A DNA stretch of 64,000 nt from Ciceribacter ferrooxidans (GCF_004137355.1 NZ_SDVB01000238.1:434001-498000); one strand, 5' to 3'; numbered from the stretch's first letter, positions 54,954 through 63,825 are shown. Numbers and translations: made by a program. Notes: generated from the letters alone by a model not told the origin.

Positions 54954-55712
54954 TCACTGCCCGACGGCGGCGAGTTCGGCCGCTCCGGCGGTCGGCGCGG
55001 CAAGGCCTTCGTCGAGGCGGACGAAGGCGACGCCCTTTTCCTTCAGTGCATGAATGGCGCGGGCGACGCCTTCGCCGGCCGAACGGCTCGGCTGGTTGAC
55101 GTGCGCGATGATGACGTCGCCGTCCTTCGCCGCCGCGATCCGCTTTTCCGCCATGCCGGCGATGAGGCCTGCGCCCTGGTCGCCGTTCACCGAATAGCCG
55201 GCGATGCGGTAGCCCATCTTCTCGATTTCCGCGATCGCGGACGGGCTGTAGCGGGCGGTCGCACCACGGAACCAGCGCGGCGGCTGCGATCCGGCCGCGA
55301 CGATCGCCCGTGCCCCGCCCTCGACCTCGGCGGCGACCGCGGCCGGCGAGCCCGCCGCCGGAATGCCGTAGACGGCAAGCGGCCGGTCGACCGCCGGCAC
55401 GTGGTTTTCGCCGTGATCCTCGATCTCGAAGAGGTCCGGCCGGCTCTGCAGCCGCTTCATGACATCCGGATTGCGCCGCACCCAGCGGGTGGTGACGAAG
55501 ATCGTCGCCGGGATTTCCTCGCGGAAGAGTTCGCCCAAGATGCGCTCGTCGGCAGCCCCCGAGCAGGCGTCGAGCGTCAGCGCTACACGCGGTGCCGCCG
55601 CGCCGCCGCGGGCGATCGTAAGCTTCGGCTCGACGAGCCCGTCACGGGCCTCGGCGGTTGCGCAGACGAGGAGAGAGGCCGCGAGCGTCGCGGAAAAGAT
55701 GGAAAGGCGCAT
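54954..55712 (-). CDS. Exported polysaccharide-deacetylase-like protein
   Basis: A 252-residue protein, start MRLSIFSATLAASLLV (signal peptide) at 55712. The NodB-homology pattern is present: LTLDACSGAADERIL (the usual TFDD is TLDAC here), IFVTTRWVRRNPD, and EDHGENHVPA (H-x3-H-like). The change from Asp-Asp to Asp-Ala at motif 1 may alter or lower deacetylase activity. It acts in the periplasm if active; the glycan is unknown. Confidence 0.85.
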   Translation of the reverse strand: MRLSIFSATLAASLLVCATAEARDGLVEPKLTIARGGAAAPRVALTLDACSGAADERILGELFREEIPATIFVTTRWVRRNPDVMKRLQSRPDLFEIEDHGENHVPAVDRPLAVYGIPAAGSPAAVAAEVEGGARAIVAAGSQPPRWFRGATARYSPSAIAEIEKMGYRIAGYSVNGDQGAGLIAGMAEKRIAAAKDGDVIIAHVNQPSRSAGEGVARAIHALKEKGVAFVRLDEGLAAPTAGAAELAAVGQ

Positions 55713-55857
55713 GGGAGACCGGCAAAAGGAGGGACCTCGCCTCCTTCCGTCGCCAAGACGCCGGAATTGTGGCGGTCGCCTCATATCCCCTCGGCTGCGA
55801 TGCTGAGGCCGCTTCGTCTCCCATCAAGGAAGGTACGGCAGGCGCCATGCCGCGGGC

Positions 55858-55978
55858 CGATCTCCCCCTTGAGGGGGAGATGCCCGGCAGGGCGGAGGGG
55901 GGTGAACCCGTTGACGGGGCTACCCATCACCCCCCTCTGTCACTTCGTGACATCTCCCCCACAAGGGGGGAGACCAAG
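55858..55978. repeat. RIME-like palindromic intergenic element
   Basis: A ~120-bp block: CTCCCCCTTGAGGGGGAG at 55862-55879, a middle GGGGGGT...ACCCCCC inverted pair around 55898-55937, CTGTCACTTCGTGACA, then CTCCCCCACAAGGGGGGAG. Two or three nested palindromes in ~120 bp resemble the rhizobial intergenic mosaic elements (RIME). It sits in the divergent gap between the deacetylase and the S9 peptidase. Confidence 0.75.
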
Positions 55979-56088
55979 CGGGGGCGTCCGCCACTCTGCG
56001 CCGTCCCGCCGATTTCGCCTTGATAGGCCGGCGCCCGGTCTCTATCTGTCCGAGGAGCAATTTCCCCACCTCAAGAGAGGCTTCGCCC

Positions 56089-58197
56089 TTGTCCGTATTC
56101 CCGAACCTGCCCACGCCGCCCGCCGCCGAGAAGAAGCCTGTCTCCGACACCCGCCACGGCATCACCCGCACCGACGACTATGCCTGGATGCGCGCCGAAA
56201 ACTGGCAGGCGATGTTCAAGGATCCTTCGCTGCTGGACGCGGAGCTGCGCCGGCATCTCGAGGCCGAGAACGCCTATATGGACGCCGCCATGGCCGACAC
56301 GAAGGCGCTGCAGGAAAAGCTCTTCGCCGAGATGAAGGGCCGCATCAAGGAGGACGATTCGTCGGTGCCGATGAAGGACGGACCCTTCGCCTACGGCACC
56401 GCCTTCGTCACCGGCGGCGAGCAGCCGCGCTATTTCCGCATCCCGCGCGACGGCGACCACAAGGACGAGGCGATCCGGAAGCTTCTGCTCGACGGCGACA
56501 AGGAAGCCAGGGGCAAGGACTATTTCCGCCTCGCCGGCCTCGACCACACGACCGACCACGCCTTCGGCCTCTGGGGCTATGACGACAAGGGGTCGGAATA
56601 TTTCACGCTTCGGGTGCGCGACCTTGCGACCGGCGAGGATCTGCCGGACGTGATCGAGAATACCGGCGGCGGCGGCGCCTGGGCGCCGGACGGCAAGAGC
56701 TTCTTCTACACGCTGCAGGACGACAACCACCGCCCCTCCAAGGTCTTCCACCACATCATCGGTGAGCCGCAGTCGTCGGACCGGCTGGTCTACGAGGAGA
56801 AGGACCACGGCTTCTTCATGGGCGTCGGCGGCTCGCTGCTCGACGATTTCATCTATATCGACATCCACGACCACGAGACGAGCGAGTTCCGCATCCTCTC
56901 GACGAAGGATCTTTCCGCCGAGCCGCTGCTGGTCGCGGTGCGCGAGGAGGGGGTCGAATATTCGCTCGCCGAGGGCGGCGACGTCTTCTTCATCCTGACG
57001 AACGACGGCAGTGCCAAGGATTTCAAGATCATGGAGGCGCCGGTTACCGCGCCGGGCAAGGAAAACTGGAAGGAAGTCGTCGCCCACGTGCCGGGCCGCC
57101 TGATCCTCAACCACATGGCCTTTGCCCGCCATCTCGTCTGGCTGCAGCGCCGCAATGGCCTGCCGGAAATCATGATCCGCGACCGTGTATCCGGCGAGGA
57201 GCACGCGATCGCCTTTGCCGAGGAGGCCTATTCGCTCGGGCTCTCGGGTGCCGCCGAATACGACACCGACGTCATCCGCTTTTCTTATTCCTCGATGACG
57301 ACGCCCTCGCAGCTCTTCGACTACAGCATGGCGACCCGCGAGCGCACGCTGCTCAAGACCCAGGAAGTGCCCTCCGGCCACAACCCGGACGACTATGTCA
57401 CCCGCCGGGTCTTCGCCCCCGCGCATGACGGCGAGAGCGTGCCGGTCACGCTGCTTTACCGCAAGGACACGGCGCTCGACGGCTCCGCGCCCTGCCTGCT
57501 CTACGGCTACGGCGCCTACGGCATCTCGATTGCCGCCGGCTTCAATACCAATTGCCTGTCGCTCGCCGACCGAGGCTTCGTCTATGCCATCGCCCATATC
57601 CGCGGCGGCAAGGACAAGGGCTTCCAGTGGTACGAGGACGGCAAGATGGAAAAGAAGGTCAACACCTTCAAGGACTTCATCGCCGCCGCCGACCATCTGG
57701 TGAAGGAGGGTTTCACCTCTCACGACAAGATCATCGCCGAGGGCGGATCGGCCGGCGGCATGCTGATGGGGGCGGTTGCCAACATGGCGCCGGAGAAATT
57801 CGCGGGCATCATCGCCGCCGTGCCCTTCGTCGACGTCTTGAACACCATGCTGGACGACACCCTGCCGCTCACGCCGCCGGAATGGCCGGAATGGGGCAAT
57901 CCGATCGAATCGGAAGAGGAATATCGCTGGATCGCCGCCTACAGCCCCTACGACAATGTCGGCGAAAAATCCTATCCGCCGATCCTCGCGCTCTCCGGCC
58001 TCACCGATCCGCGCGTGACCTATTGGGAGCCGACCAAGTGGGTGGCGAAGCTGCGCGAGAAGGCGCCGGACGCCGGCCCCTATCTCCTCAAGACCAACAT
58101 GGCCGCCGGCCACGGCGGCAAGTCCGGCCGCTTCCAGCGCCTCGAGGAAATCGCCTTCGAGTATGCGTTTGCGGTGAAGGTGGCGGGGAAGATGTGA
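56089..58197 (+). CDS. S9-family prolyl oligopeptidase (oligopeptidase B-like)
   Basis: A 702-residue serine peptidase with an N-terminal seven-blade propeller and a C-terminal alpha/beta-hydrolase domain. The nucleophile is in EGGSAGGMLMGA, and the C-terminal AGHGGKSGR supplies the catalytic His; RGGKDKGFQWYEDGK is the typical oligopeptidase B/PREP loop. The TTG at 56089 was preferred because GAGAGG precedes it; an ATG is not available nearby except further inside. The last ~70 bp are present again, decayed, at 58849-58921. Confidence 0.9.
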   Translation: MSVFPNLPTPPAAEKKPVSDTRHGITRTDDYAWMRAENWQAMFKDPSLLDAELRRHLEAENAYMDAAMADTKALQEKLFAEMKGRIKEDDSSVPMKDGPFAYGTAFVTGGEQPRYFRIPRDGDHKDEAIRKLLLDGDKEARGKDYFRLAGLDHTTDHAFGLWGYDDKGSEYFTLRVRDLATGEDLPDVIENTGGGGAWAPDGKSFFYTLQDDNHRPSKVFHHIIGEPQSSDRLVYEEKDHGFFMGVGGSLLDDFIYIDIHDHETSEFRILSTKDLSAEPLLVAVREEGVEYSLAEGGDVFFILTNDGSAKDFKIMEAPVTAPGKENWKEVVAHVPGRLILNHMAFARHLVWLQRRNGLPEIMIRDRVSGEEHAIAFAEEAYSLGLSGAAEYDTDVIRFSYSSMTTPSQLFDYSMATRERTLLKTQEVPSGHNPDDYVTRRVFAPAHDGESVPVTLLYRKDTALDGSAPCLLYGYGAYGISIAAGFNTNCLSLADRGFVYAIAHIRGGKDKGFQWYEDGKMEKKVNTFKDFIAAADHLVKEGFTSHDKIIAEGGSAGGMLMGAVANMAPEKFAGIIAAVPFVDVLNTMLDDTLPLTPPEWPEWGNPIESEEEYRWIAAYSPYDNVGEKSYPPILALSGLTDPRVTYWEPTKWVAKLREKAPDAGPYLLKTNMAAGHGGKSGRFQRLEEIAFEYAFAVKVAGKM

Positions 58198-58294
58198 GGG
58201 GGCGTTCGTTTCTCTAAGCCATTGCCCCTCCGCCGTCTCGCGCTAAGTCTGTAACGGCGGCGGCGCGCCGCCTTCCGCCCGAAGAGGAGAGACG

Positions 58295-58816
58295 ATGCCC
58301 GCCTATGTCGCCCTGATCCGCGCCGTCAATGTCGGCGGCACCGGGAAGCTGCCGATGGTGGAGCTGAAGACGCTCGCCGAAGGCCTCGGCTTCGGCGAGG
58401 TTTCGACCTATATCCAGTCCGGCAACCTGATCTTTCGCGACGGCGGCGATCCGGCGGAGATCGCCGCGCGGCTCGACCATGCGCTCGGCGACCGTCTCGG
58501 CAACCCCCCCGGCGTCTTCGTCCGTACGCCGGCGGAGCTCGACGCCATCCTCGACAACAATCCCTTCGCGGCGATGGCGCCGGAGCGCGTGCTCGTCAGC
58601 TTCTTCGGCGAACCGCCCGGCGACGACGCCCTGCACGGCTTCCTCGCCCCCGACGGCGAGGAGGCGGTGGTGCGCGGGCGGGAAATCTACGTGCACTACC
58701 CGATCGGCTCCGGCCGCTCGAAGATCAGGCTCCCGGCGCTGAAAGTCGGCACCTCGCGCAACATCAACACCGTCGCCCGGCTGGCTGAACTCGCTGGTGG
58801 GATCGAGGAGGGGTGA
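58295..58816 (+). CDS. DUF1697-family protein
   Basis: A 173-residue protein: YVALIRAVNVGGTGKLPMVELKTLAEGLGFGEVSTYIQSGNLIF and GTSRNINTVARLAEL are the DUF1697 signatures. No function is known for the family. Its last 136 bp are repeated at 60880-61015, flanking a small gene island. AGGAG precedes the start. Confidence 0.93.
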   Translation: MPAYVALIRAVNVGGTGKLPMVELKTLAEGLGFGEVSTYIQSGNLIFRDGGDPAEIAARLDHALGDRLGNPPGVFVRTPAELDAILDNNPFAAMAPERVLVSFFGEPPGDDALHGFLAPDGEEAVVRGREIYVHYPIGSGRSKIRLPALKVGTSRNINTVARLAELAGGIEEG

Positions 58817-58817
58817 G
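58682..58817 (+). repeat. Direct repeat, copy A (3' end of the DUF1697 gene)
   Basis: From GAAATCTACGTGCACTACCC to the stop codon of the DUF1697 gene. It matches 60880-61015 at about 94% identity (8 differences in 136 by eye) in the same orientation. It bounds the left side of the inserted segment. Confidence 0.9.
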
Positions 58818-58848
58818 CGCCTCTGCCCGCATGGTGGGTTCCAGCGGC

Positions 58849-58921
58849 TCGAAGAGATTGCGTCTGGATTTGCGTTGCGGTGAAGGCTGCGGACAAGATG
58901 TGAAAGGGGCGGAATGACATT
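58849..58921 (+). pseudogene. Decayed duplicate of the S9 peptidase 3' end
   Basis: TTCCAGCGGCTCGAAGAGAT... corresponds to the S9 gene from 58132 (TTCCAGCGCCTCGAGGAAAT) through the stop (GATGTGAAAGGGGCG versus GATGTGAGGGGGCG), about 75-80% identical with small indels. FQRLEEIA is still readable, then the frame is lost. It shows that part of the S9-DUF1697 block was once duplicated. Confidence 0.75.
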
Positions 58922-59099
58922 CGCTGGAGAACGAGACTATCCGTACAGACGGCGGACGAAGGCGCACTACCGTCTCTGTAGACACTGGGGTGCAGCGAGA
59001 ACGCTCTGAACGCACCGGAAATCTTGTTCCGTCATTTTTCTTGCACGCTATGGTAATAAATAATAGGTGCGTACAATCGAAAATTCGACGGGATACCCA

Positions 59100-60128
59100 A
59101 TGGAAAGCAATCAGAGTTTCGTCATGGAATGTGATCGCGCCCCTCGCCTGAATGAGATGGCAGACTTCTTTTCTACGACAGCGGGCGGCAGATCAGGGGC
59201 CCCCTTGAAGATGCCGGACGTCGATCGCCGCCTTTTCCAAGGTGATCGATCCCTAGCAGAATTTATAGACGCGCATCGTCTCCTTTGGGGGAACTTTGAT
59301 CCCCACTATTTCAGCAGCATCCCCTACCGCTTGGAGGAAGAGGCGAGGCTCGGCGATGCCATGTTCCGGTATGGAATGAACATCGCGCGACCCGATCAGC
59401 CGGCGAATTTCTATGTGTTGGGTTCAGCGGAAGGTACATTTGCCCGAACGCTCGCTCAGGCTGGCGGAGGCTGCATTCGAACACTCTCATGCAGTCCAAA
59501 CAAAGAAAATGAAGAGAGTTTCTATTCCTATGGCGTGCCCCCATTTGCGGAGTTCTTTCTTGGCCCATTTCACCACCTGACCAAACAGGTCATTCGCGCG
59601 AGTGATCGTTTGCGACACTTTGACTCCGGATTTGACATCATTCTGGAAGACACCACCTTCCAGATGTACTCACCCAATCGATCCGCTCAGATTCAATTCG
59701 TCAAAGGGCACCTCAAGGACGATGGAATTATGATCTTCGTTGAGAAATTCCGCCAGGACGATGAGAACGAATATCTGCGGCGAGAGTTGCAGAAAGATTA
59801 CGGCTATAAATCACGTTTTTTCACTTCGTCTGAAATCGAGAGCAAGAACGCCGCAATTCTCAAACGCATGAATCAGAACGAGAACACGATATCCGCGATG
59901 AGCGTCGCGCTGGCTGAGCATTTCAAGTATTCGTACATCACGTGGAATAGCGGAAATTTTTGCACAATTGCGGCGGGTAATAGTGCTCAAAACCTCTCCC
60001 GCTACATATCCTCTATGGTTCCCCCCTGTATTCCGAATGAGTATGTATATACGAGCACGCCTCTGTCACTTCTCCGTTCTGCTATCCCTGATCTGCAATT
60101 TCGAACCTACCAGACAAATGCCGCATGA
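59100..60128 (+). CDS. Methyltransferase-like protein of unknown function in a lower-GC insert
   Basis: A 342-residue protein with a Rossmann-like SAM-binding segment: NFYVLGSAEGTFARTLAQAG (motif I), FDIILEDTTFQMYSPNRS (motif IV region) and HLKDDGIMIFVEKFRQD. GC and codon use are clearly below the window average. The start at 59100 is the likely ATG; GTG 59067 is possible. Its stop overlaps the LysE-type exporter start (ATGA), so the two are coupled. It could modify a compound that the exporter secretes; no known family was identified. Confidence 0.72.
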   Translation: MESNQSFVMECDRAPRLNEMADFFSTTAGGRSGAPLKMPDVDRRLFQGDRSLAEFIDAHRLLWGNFDPHYFSSIPYRLEEEARLGDAMFRYGMNIARPDQPANFYVLGSAEGTFARTLAQAGGGCIRTLSCSPNKENEESFYSYGVPPFAEFFLGPFHHLTKQVIRASDRLRHFDSGFDIILEDTTFQMYSPNRSAQIQFVKGHLKDDGIMIFVEKFRQDDENEYLRRELQKDYGYKSRFFTSSEIESKNAAILKRMNQNENTISAMSVALAEHFKYSYITWNSGNFCTIAAGNSAQNLSRYISSMVPPCIPNEYVYTSTPLSLLRSAIPDLQFRTYQTNAA

Positions 60129-60745
60129 CATTCTCGGTTTGGATTTCGTTCGCACTATTGACGGCACTTCAGACCGCCAGCCCTGGGCCGGCGGTCTCAC
60201 TGCTGATATCGACAGGTTTGCGAAGCGGCATTGCTGCCACCCTGGCGTTGATCCCTGGCATTTTCCTGGGGGATCTGACTCTAATCGCCGTAGCATTTGC
60301 GTTGACCACCGCGCTCTTCTCCGTTTCCGAAGCAGTCTTCGATGGAATCAGAATAATTGGGGGAGCTTACCTTCTATTCCTGGGCATCAAGACCATAGTC
60401 GGTGTTCGTTCCGCGTTGACGGAAAATGAGAAAGCAGAGGAATCGAGAAAGACTTTCAATCAGGGTTTTTTCACGTCCATCCTCAATCCTAAAGGCCTCT
60501 TGTATTTTGCAACATTTTTGCCGCAGTTTATCTCACCTGAAGGATCATATGATTTTCAATTCGCCGTTCTCGGGGCGACCTTTTTGGTGGTCGGGCTGAT
60601 CAACGATACATTCTATGCAGTTACTTCGTCATACGGGAGCCGGTATTTGACTCTTCCGATACGAGGAGGCCTGATCGTCGTTGCGGGCACTTCGCTGCTC
60701 CTGACCGGCGCCTACGTCTTTTTGAAATACTTTGAAATACTTTGA
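60125..60745 (+). CDS. LysE/RhtB-family exporter in the insert
   Basis: A 206-residue membrane exporter: ALLTALQTASPGPAVSLLISTGLRSGIAATLALIPGIFLGDL is the RhtB/LysE signature. It starts within the stop of the methyltransferase-like gene. The 3' end has a short tandem, TTTGAAATAC twice followed by TTTGA, encoding ...LKYFEIL. Codon use is low-GC like its partner. Confidence 0.88.
   Translation: MTFSVWISFALLTALQTASPGPAVSLLISTGLRSGIAATLALIPGIFLGDLTLIAVAFALTTALFSVSEAVFDGIRIIGGAYLLFLGIKTIVGVRSALTENEKAEESRKTFNQGFFTSILNPKGLLYFATFLPQFISPEGSYDFQFAVLGATFLVVGLINDTFYAVTSSYGSRYLTLPIRGGLIVVAGTSLLLTGAYVFLKYFEIL
60723..60745 (+). repeat. Short tandem repeat at the exporter 3' end
   Basis: TTTGAAATAC occurs twice in tandem, followed by a partial TTTGA, across the last codons of the exporter. 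A slippage-prone array this short is of minor interest but changes the C-terminal length of the protein. Confidence 0.6.
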
Positions 60746-60879
60746 GAGTAACATCCGGAGGCGTCGACCTGCGCTCCTGATGGTCCGAGTTAGAAACTAG
60801 TGTTGTCCATGTTCTGTTCCTGCCTGGGCCGGATTGCAGAATCATATGGGGTCGCTCGGTTGAGGCTGTTCACGGATGC

Positions 60880-61015
60880 GAAATCTACGTGCACTACCCG
60901 ATCGGCTCCGGCCGCTCGAAGATCAGGCTTCCGGCGCTGAAGGCCGGCACCTCCCGCAACATCAACACCGTCGCCCGCCTCGCCGAACTCGCCGGTGGGA
61001 TCGAGGAGGGGTGAG
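60880..61015 (+). pseudogene. Direct repeat, copy B (fragment of the DUF1697 gene)
   Basis: Encodes the C-terminal residues of the DUF1697 protein (EIYVHYPIGSGRSKIRLPAL and onward to IEEG-stop) without its first three-quarters. About 94% identical to 58682-58817. It lies directly after the inserted gene pair. Confidence 0.9.
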
Positions 61016-61211
61016 GGGGGAGCGTGCGCTCGGCTTTGCCGGAACGGCGCGACCCTCAAGGAGGGCCGTGATGTATTGGACGACATATTCTCGAGCATGT
61101 CCGCAGATTTTCAAAAATACAGCCGGTTTTCAGGGCTTACTCTCTTCATCAGATGGCACTACCAGTATCTGCATATTGTCGTTCCTTTCGCCTTCTAGTG
61201 GATAGAGCTAT

Positions 61212-61922
61212 ATGCGTAGAAAGAACCGGGTACTCCTTCTGGGCTCGCTCGCGTTGGTCGTCGTCTATCTGATCTGGCTTACGTTCTTTGCCTTTCCCGA
61301 TGTCACGGTACGCTATCGCATCGATGCGGATTTCGAGGTCGACGGCAGTCCTGCCCGGGCATCCGCCGTCTGGGAGATCATCTACAAGTCGCATCCGACC
61401 ATGAACGGCAGTTGGCAAGGCATCACAACAAGGATGAATACCGATTCCGCCATAGCCAAACTGGCGGATGGTGGTTTCTTGTTTGTTCGCGTCGATGGGC
61501 CGGATCTCAATTATTATCGTTATCAGATAGACGAGTGGAACCATCCTAATCTCATTCCGCTCAAGCTCCTTCATCTCGAACGGGCAGGAGACCGGGAGAC
61601 CATCGACGCGCTGAGGAAGGCTGCCTCCGAGCGTCGGACAATGTCGTTCGGGCTGGATCTCCTGCCGCGCCTCTGGATTCTGCCCAACCCCAAAGACCCT
61701 ACGACGCTCTATGAACCAGAAGTCTGCGATCAGACGGGTCAGTGCTCCATCAGGTTTGTAAGAGGCACGATCACGTTCGTCAGGGACCGCGACACTTTCG
61801 ACATAACCTCAGCCTTTCCATGGCTTGCGGTGCGGCAAGCCCTTTGGACAAAGACGCAAATCGAGAGAATTCCACCCACGCAAGACTATCCCGCTACCTA
61901 CATGTTCACCAGGAGACTTTGA
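61212..61922 (+). CDS. Hypothetical membrane-anchored protein
   Basis: A 236-residue protein with one N-terminal membrane helix (VLLLGSLALVVVYLIWLTFFAF) and an extracytoplasmic domain with CDQTGQC, possibly a disulfide pair. GC is slightly below average. No family was recognised. The gene follows the DUF1697 fragment by 196 bp, and that gap contains only short non-coding frames. Confidence 0.7.
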   Translation: MRRKNRVLLLGSLALVVVYLIWLTFFAFPDVTVRYRIDADFEVDGSPARASAVWEIIYKSHPTMNGSWQGITTRMNTDSAIAKLADGGFLFVRVDGPDLNYYRYQIDEWNHPNLIPLKLLHLERAGDRETIDALRKAASERRTMSFGLDLLPRLWILPNPKDPTTLYEPEVCDQTGQCSIRFVRGTITFVRDRDTFDITSAFPWLAVRQALWTKTQIERIPPTQDYPATYMFTRRL

Positions 61923-62077
61923 TGATTTCTGTGCAGGATGCTGCCCGCTCTGAACACGCCGTCGGGTGCTGAAGCCAAAGAACCGCGGAATTTCCCCGTG
62001 CAAGGTCCCTGCCGGTTTCGCGACCCTCACTGGTCTGGCATTATCTGCATCAAGGACTGCCGAGGGGAGGGCAGGAC

Positions 62078-62608
62078 ATGTCGACGATCATTCCGCTTCT
62101 GGCGCTCGGCGCGATCATCGTGGTGCTCGTCGCTGCGGTTCGCTCGGTCAGCCGGGCGGACAAGGCCCGGTGGCCACCCTATCCGCTGATCGACGCCACC
62201 GAGGAGGAGATGGCCCGCCGTGCCGCGGAGTTGCGCGACCGTCTCTCGCGCGAACCTTTCGGCGAGGCGCGTGCGCAGGCGCTCTGGCGCCGGTTGATGT
62301 CGATCAACGACGGGGAGGGGCTGATCGCCGAGTTTCATCGCGACTTCTGCGGCCAGGGGCTGATTCGAAGGGGCGACCGGGTCGTCCTCTGCGATATCTT
62401 CGACGGCGGCGGCGCCACCGGCGAGATGATCGCCGCGTGGCGGGAGGAGACGGATTTCGTCACCTTCTTCGCCCGCCAGTCGGACTTCAGCTGCAGCGGC
62501 TGGGATATCGGCGAGCCGGTGTTTTTCACCGAGGACGCCTGGTATCGCAACAACCAGCGCCTCACCGCGCGTTCCATAGACCGCTTCGTGGGCGGCGCCG
62601 CTAGCTGA
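62078..62608 (+). CDS. Hypothetical single-pass membrane protein
   Basis: A 176-residue protein with an N-terminal helix (MSTIIPLLALGAIIVVLVAAV), a charged middle region and a compact C-terminal domain (FFARQSDFSCSGWDIGEPVFFTED). GAGGGGAGGGCAGGAC precedes its start. No family was recognised. Confidence 0.7.
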   Translation: MSTIIPLLALGAIIVVLVAAVRSVSRADKARWPPYPLIDATEEEMARRAAELRDRLSREPFGEARAQALWRRLMSINDGEGLIAEFHRDFCGQGLIRRGDRVVLCDIFDGGGATGEMIAAWREETDFVTFFARQSDFSCSGWDIGEPVFFTEDAWYRNNQRLTARSIDRFVGGAAS

Positions 62609-62707
62609 TTTGCCCCCGGCTGGCAATGGCACCGTGCGGCCTGACGCAAGTTTCGCGCAAGCTTCAAAAGTTAACGAAAGGTTAACGAGTGTAGAAGCGA
62701 GCGTGAA

Positions 62708-63025
62708 ATGCGGATCGAAAGCGGCCTCGGCGGCTATTCCTATCAGAACCGGTATGTGCGCACCGTCACCGAGACGGAAGAGATTGCCGCCGAGACGACG
62801 GCTGCTGCAAATCCGCGCCGCGCCGGCGGGCCCGCTTTCAGCAGCACGCTCGTCTCCGCTTCGCTTGCCACCGCACTCTGGAGCATCGACGGCGGCCGCC
62901 GGCCGATTGCGACGGCAGGGTCCGCCGAACCGGTCGCCGAGGGCGGCGAGGCCGAGCGCTCCCAGCTCGAACAGGTCGAGGCGCTCTACCGCGAGTTCGA
63001 TTCGGGCGAAGACGCCGAAGGCTGA
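62708..63025 (+). CDS. Hypothetical soluble protein
   Basis: A 105-residue polar protein (MRIESGLGGYSYQNRYVRTVTETEE...), low-complexity Ala/Glu/Arg with no signal peptide. Codon use is normal for this genome. It resembles short conserved rhizobial hypotheticals that begin with MRIES-GGYSY, but that similarity is from memory. Confidence 0.6.
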   Translation: MRIESGLGGYSYQNRYVRTVTETEEIAAETTAAANPRRAGGPAFSSTLVSASLATALWSIDGGRRPIATAGSAEPVAEGGEAERSQLEQVEALYREFDSGEDAEG

Positions 63026-63049
63026 GCCGGAACGGCGCCGTTCCTCCCG

Positions 63050-63787
63050 TCAATGCACGTGATCGTGGCGATGGCCGTGGGCTTCATGCCCTGAAACGGC
63101 GTGATCGTGGTCCGTGCTGCAGGCGGCGCTGCCGCAGCATCCGCGGTCGGCTACCTCCGCCAGCGCCGCCGGGCCGCCGCGGCGCCATTCCTGCCAGGAT
63201 TGCCGCAGGATCTGCACCGACGAATTGAGGAAGAGGCCCGCCATGACGGCGGCGACGGCGAGGTCCGGCCAGGCGCTCGCGCTGCCCCAGACGCCGAGGG
63301 CGGCGATCATCACGATGACATTGCCGATCGCATCGTTGCGCGAGCAGAGCCAGACGGAGCGGACATTGGCGTCGCCGTCCTTGTAGCGCATCAGCAGCAG
63401 CACGCTGGTGACGTTCGCGGCGAGTGCCAGGAAGCCGATGGCACCCATCACCGGCGCTTCCGGCATGCCGTCGAAGAAGACCCGCCAGATCGTGCTGGCG
63501 AAGACGAAGAGCCCCATCAGGAAGAGGCTCGCGCCCTTGCCGGCGGCGGCCAGGCTGCGCACGCCGAGCGGTGCGCCGATGACGGCGAGCGAAATGCCGT
63601 AGGTGACGGCATCGGCAAAGAAATCGAGCGCGTCGGCCTGCAGCGCCTGCGAGCGCGCGAGCTGGCCTGCCGTCATCTCGACTGCGAACATGCCGGCATT
63701 GATGGCGATCACCGCCCAGAGGCGGCGCTTGTATTCGGCGGAGACACCCTCGAAGGTGCCGTGGCTGTGGCCGCAACTGGCACTCAT
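63050..63787 (-). CDS. CDF-family cation exporter
   Basis: A 245-residue cation diffusion facilitator: about six membrane segments with LQADALDFFADAVTYGISLAV (D-x3-D-type metal site in TM2) and CSRNDAIGNVIVMIAALG (N-D in TM5). The C-terminus is Cys/His-rich (GCCGSAACSTDHDHAVSGHEAHGHRHDHVH-like). It exports Zn2+/Cd2+/Co2+ or similar ions. It is divergent from a MerR regulator across a typical MerR promoter. Confidence 0.93.
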   Translation of the reverse strand: MSASCGHSHGTFEGVSAEYKRRLWAVIAINAGMFAVEMTAGQLARSQALQADALDFFADAVTYGISLAVIGAPLGVRSLAAAGKGASLFLMGLFVFASTIWRVFFDGMPEAPVMGAIGFLALAANVTSVLLLMRYKDGDANVRSVWLCSRNDAIGNVIVMIAALGVWGSASAWPDLAVAAVMAGLFLNSSVQILRQSWQEWRRGGPAALAEVADRGCCGSAACSTDHDHAVSGHEAHGHRHDHVH

Positions 63788-63825
63788 CGCTCTTCCTTTC
63801 CTCTTGATCCTCAGATGCTGTACCC

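Noticed and set aside
60995-61198. 67-codon plus-strand frame after the DUF1697 fragment
   Set aside because: It starts out of frame inside the duplicated DUF1697 fragment and shows no recognisable product or ribosome-binding site.
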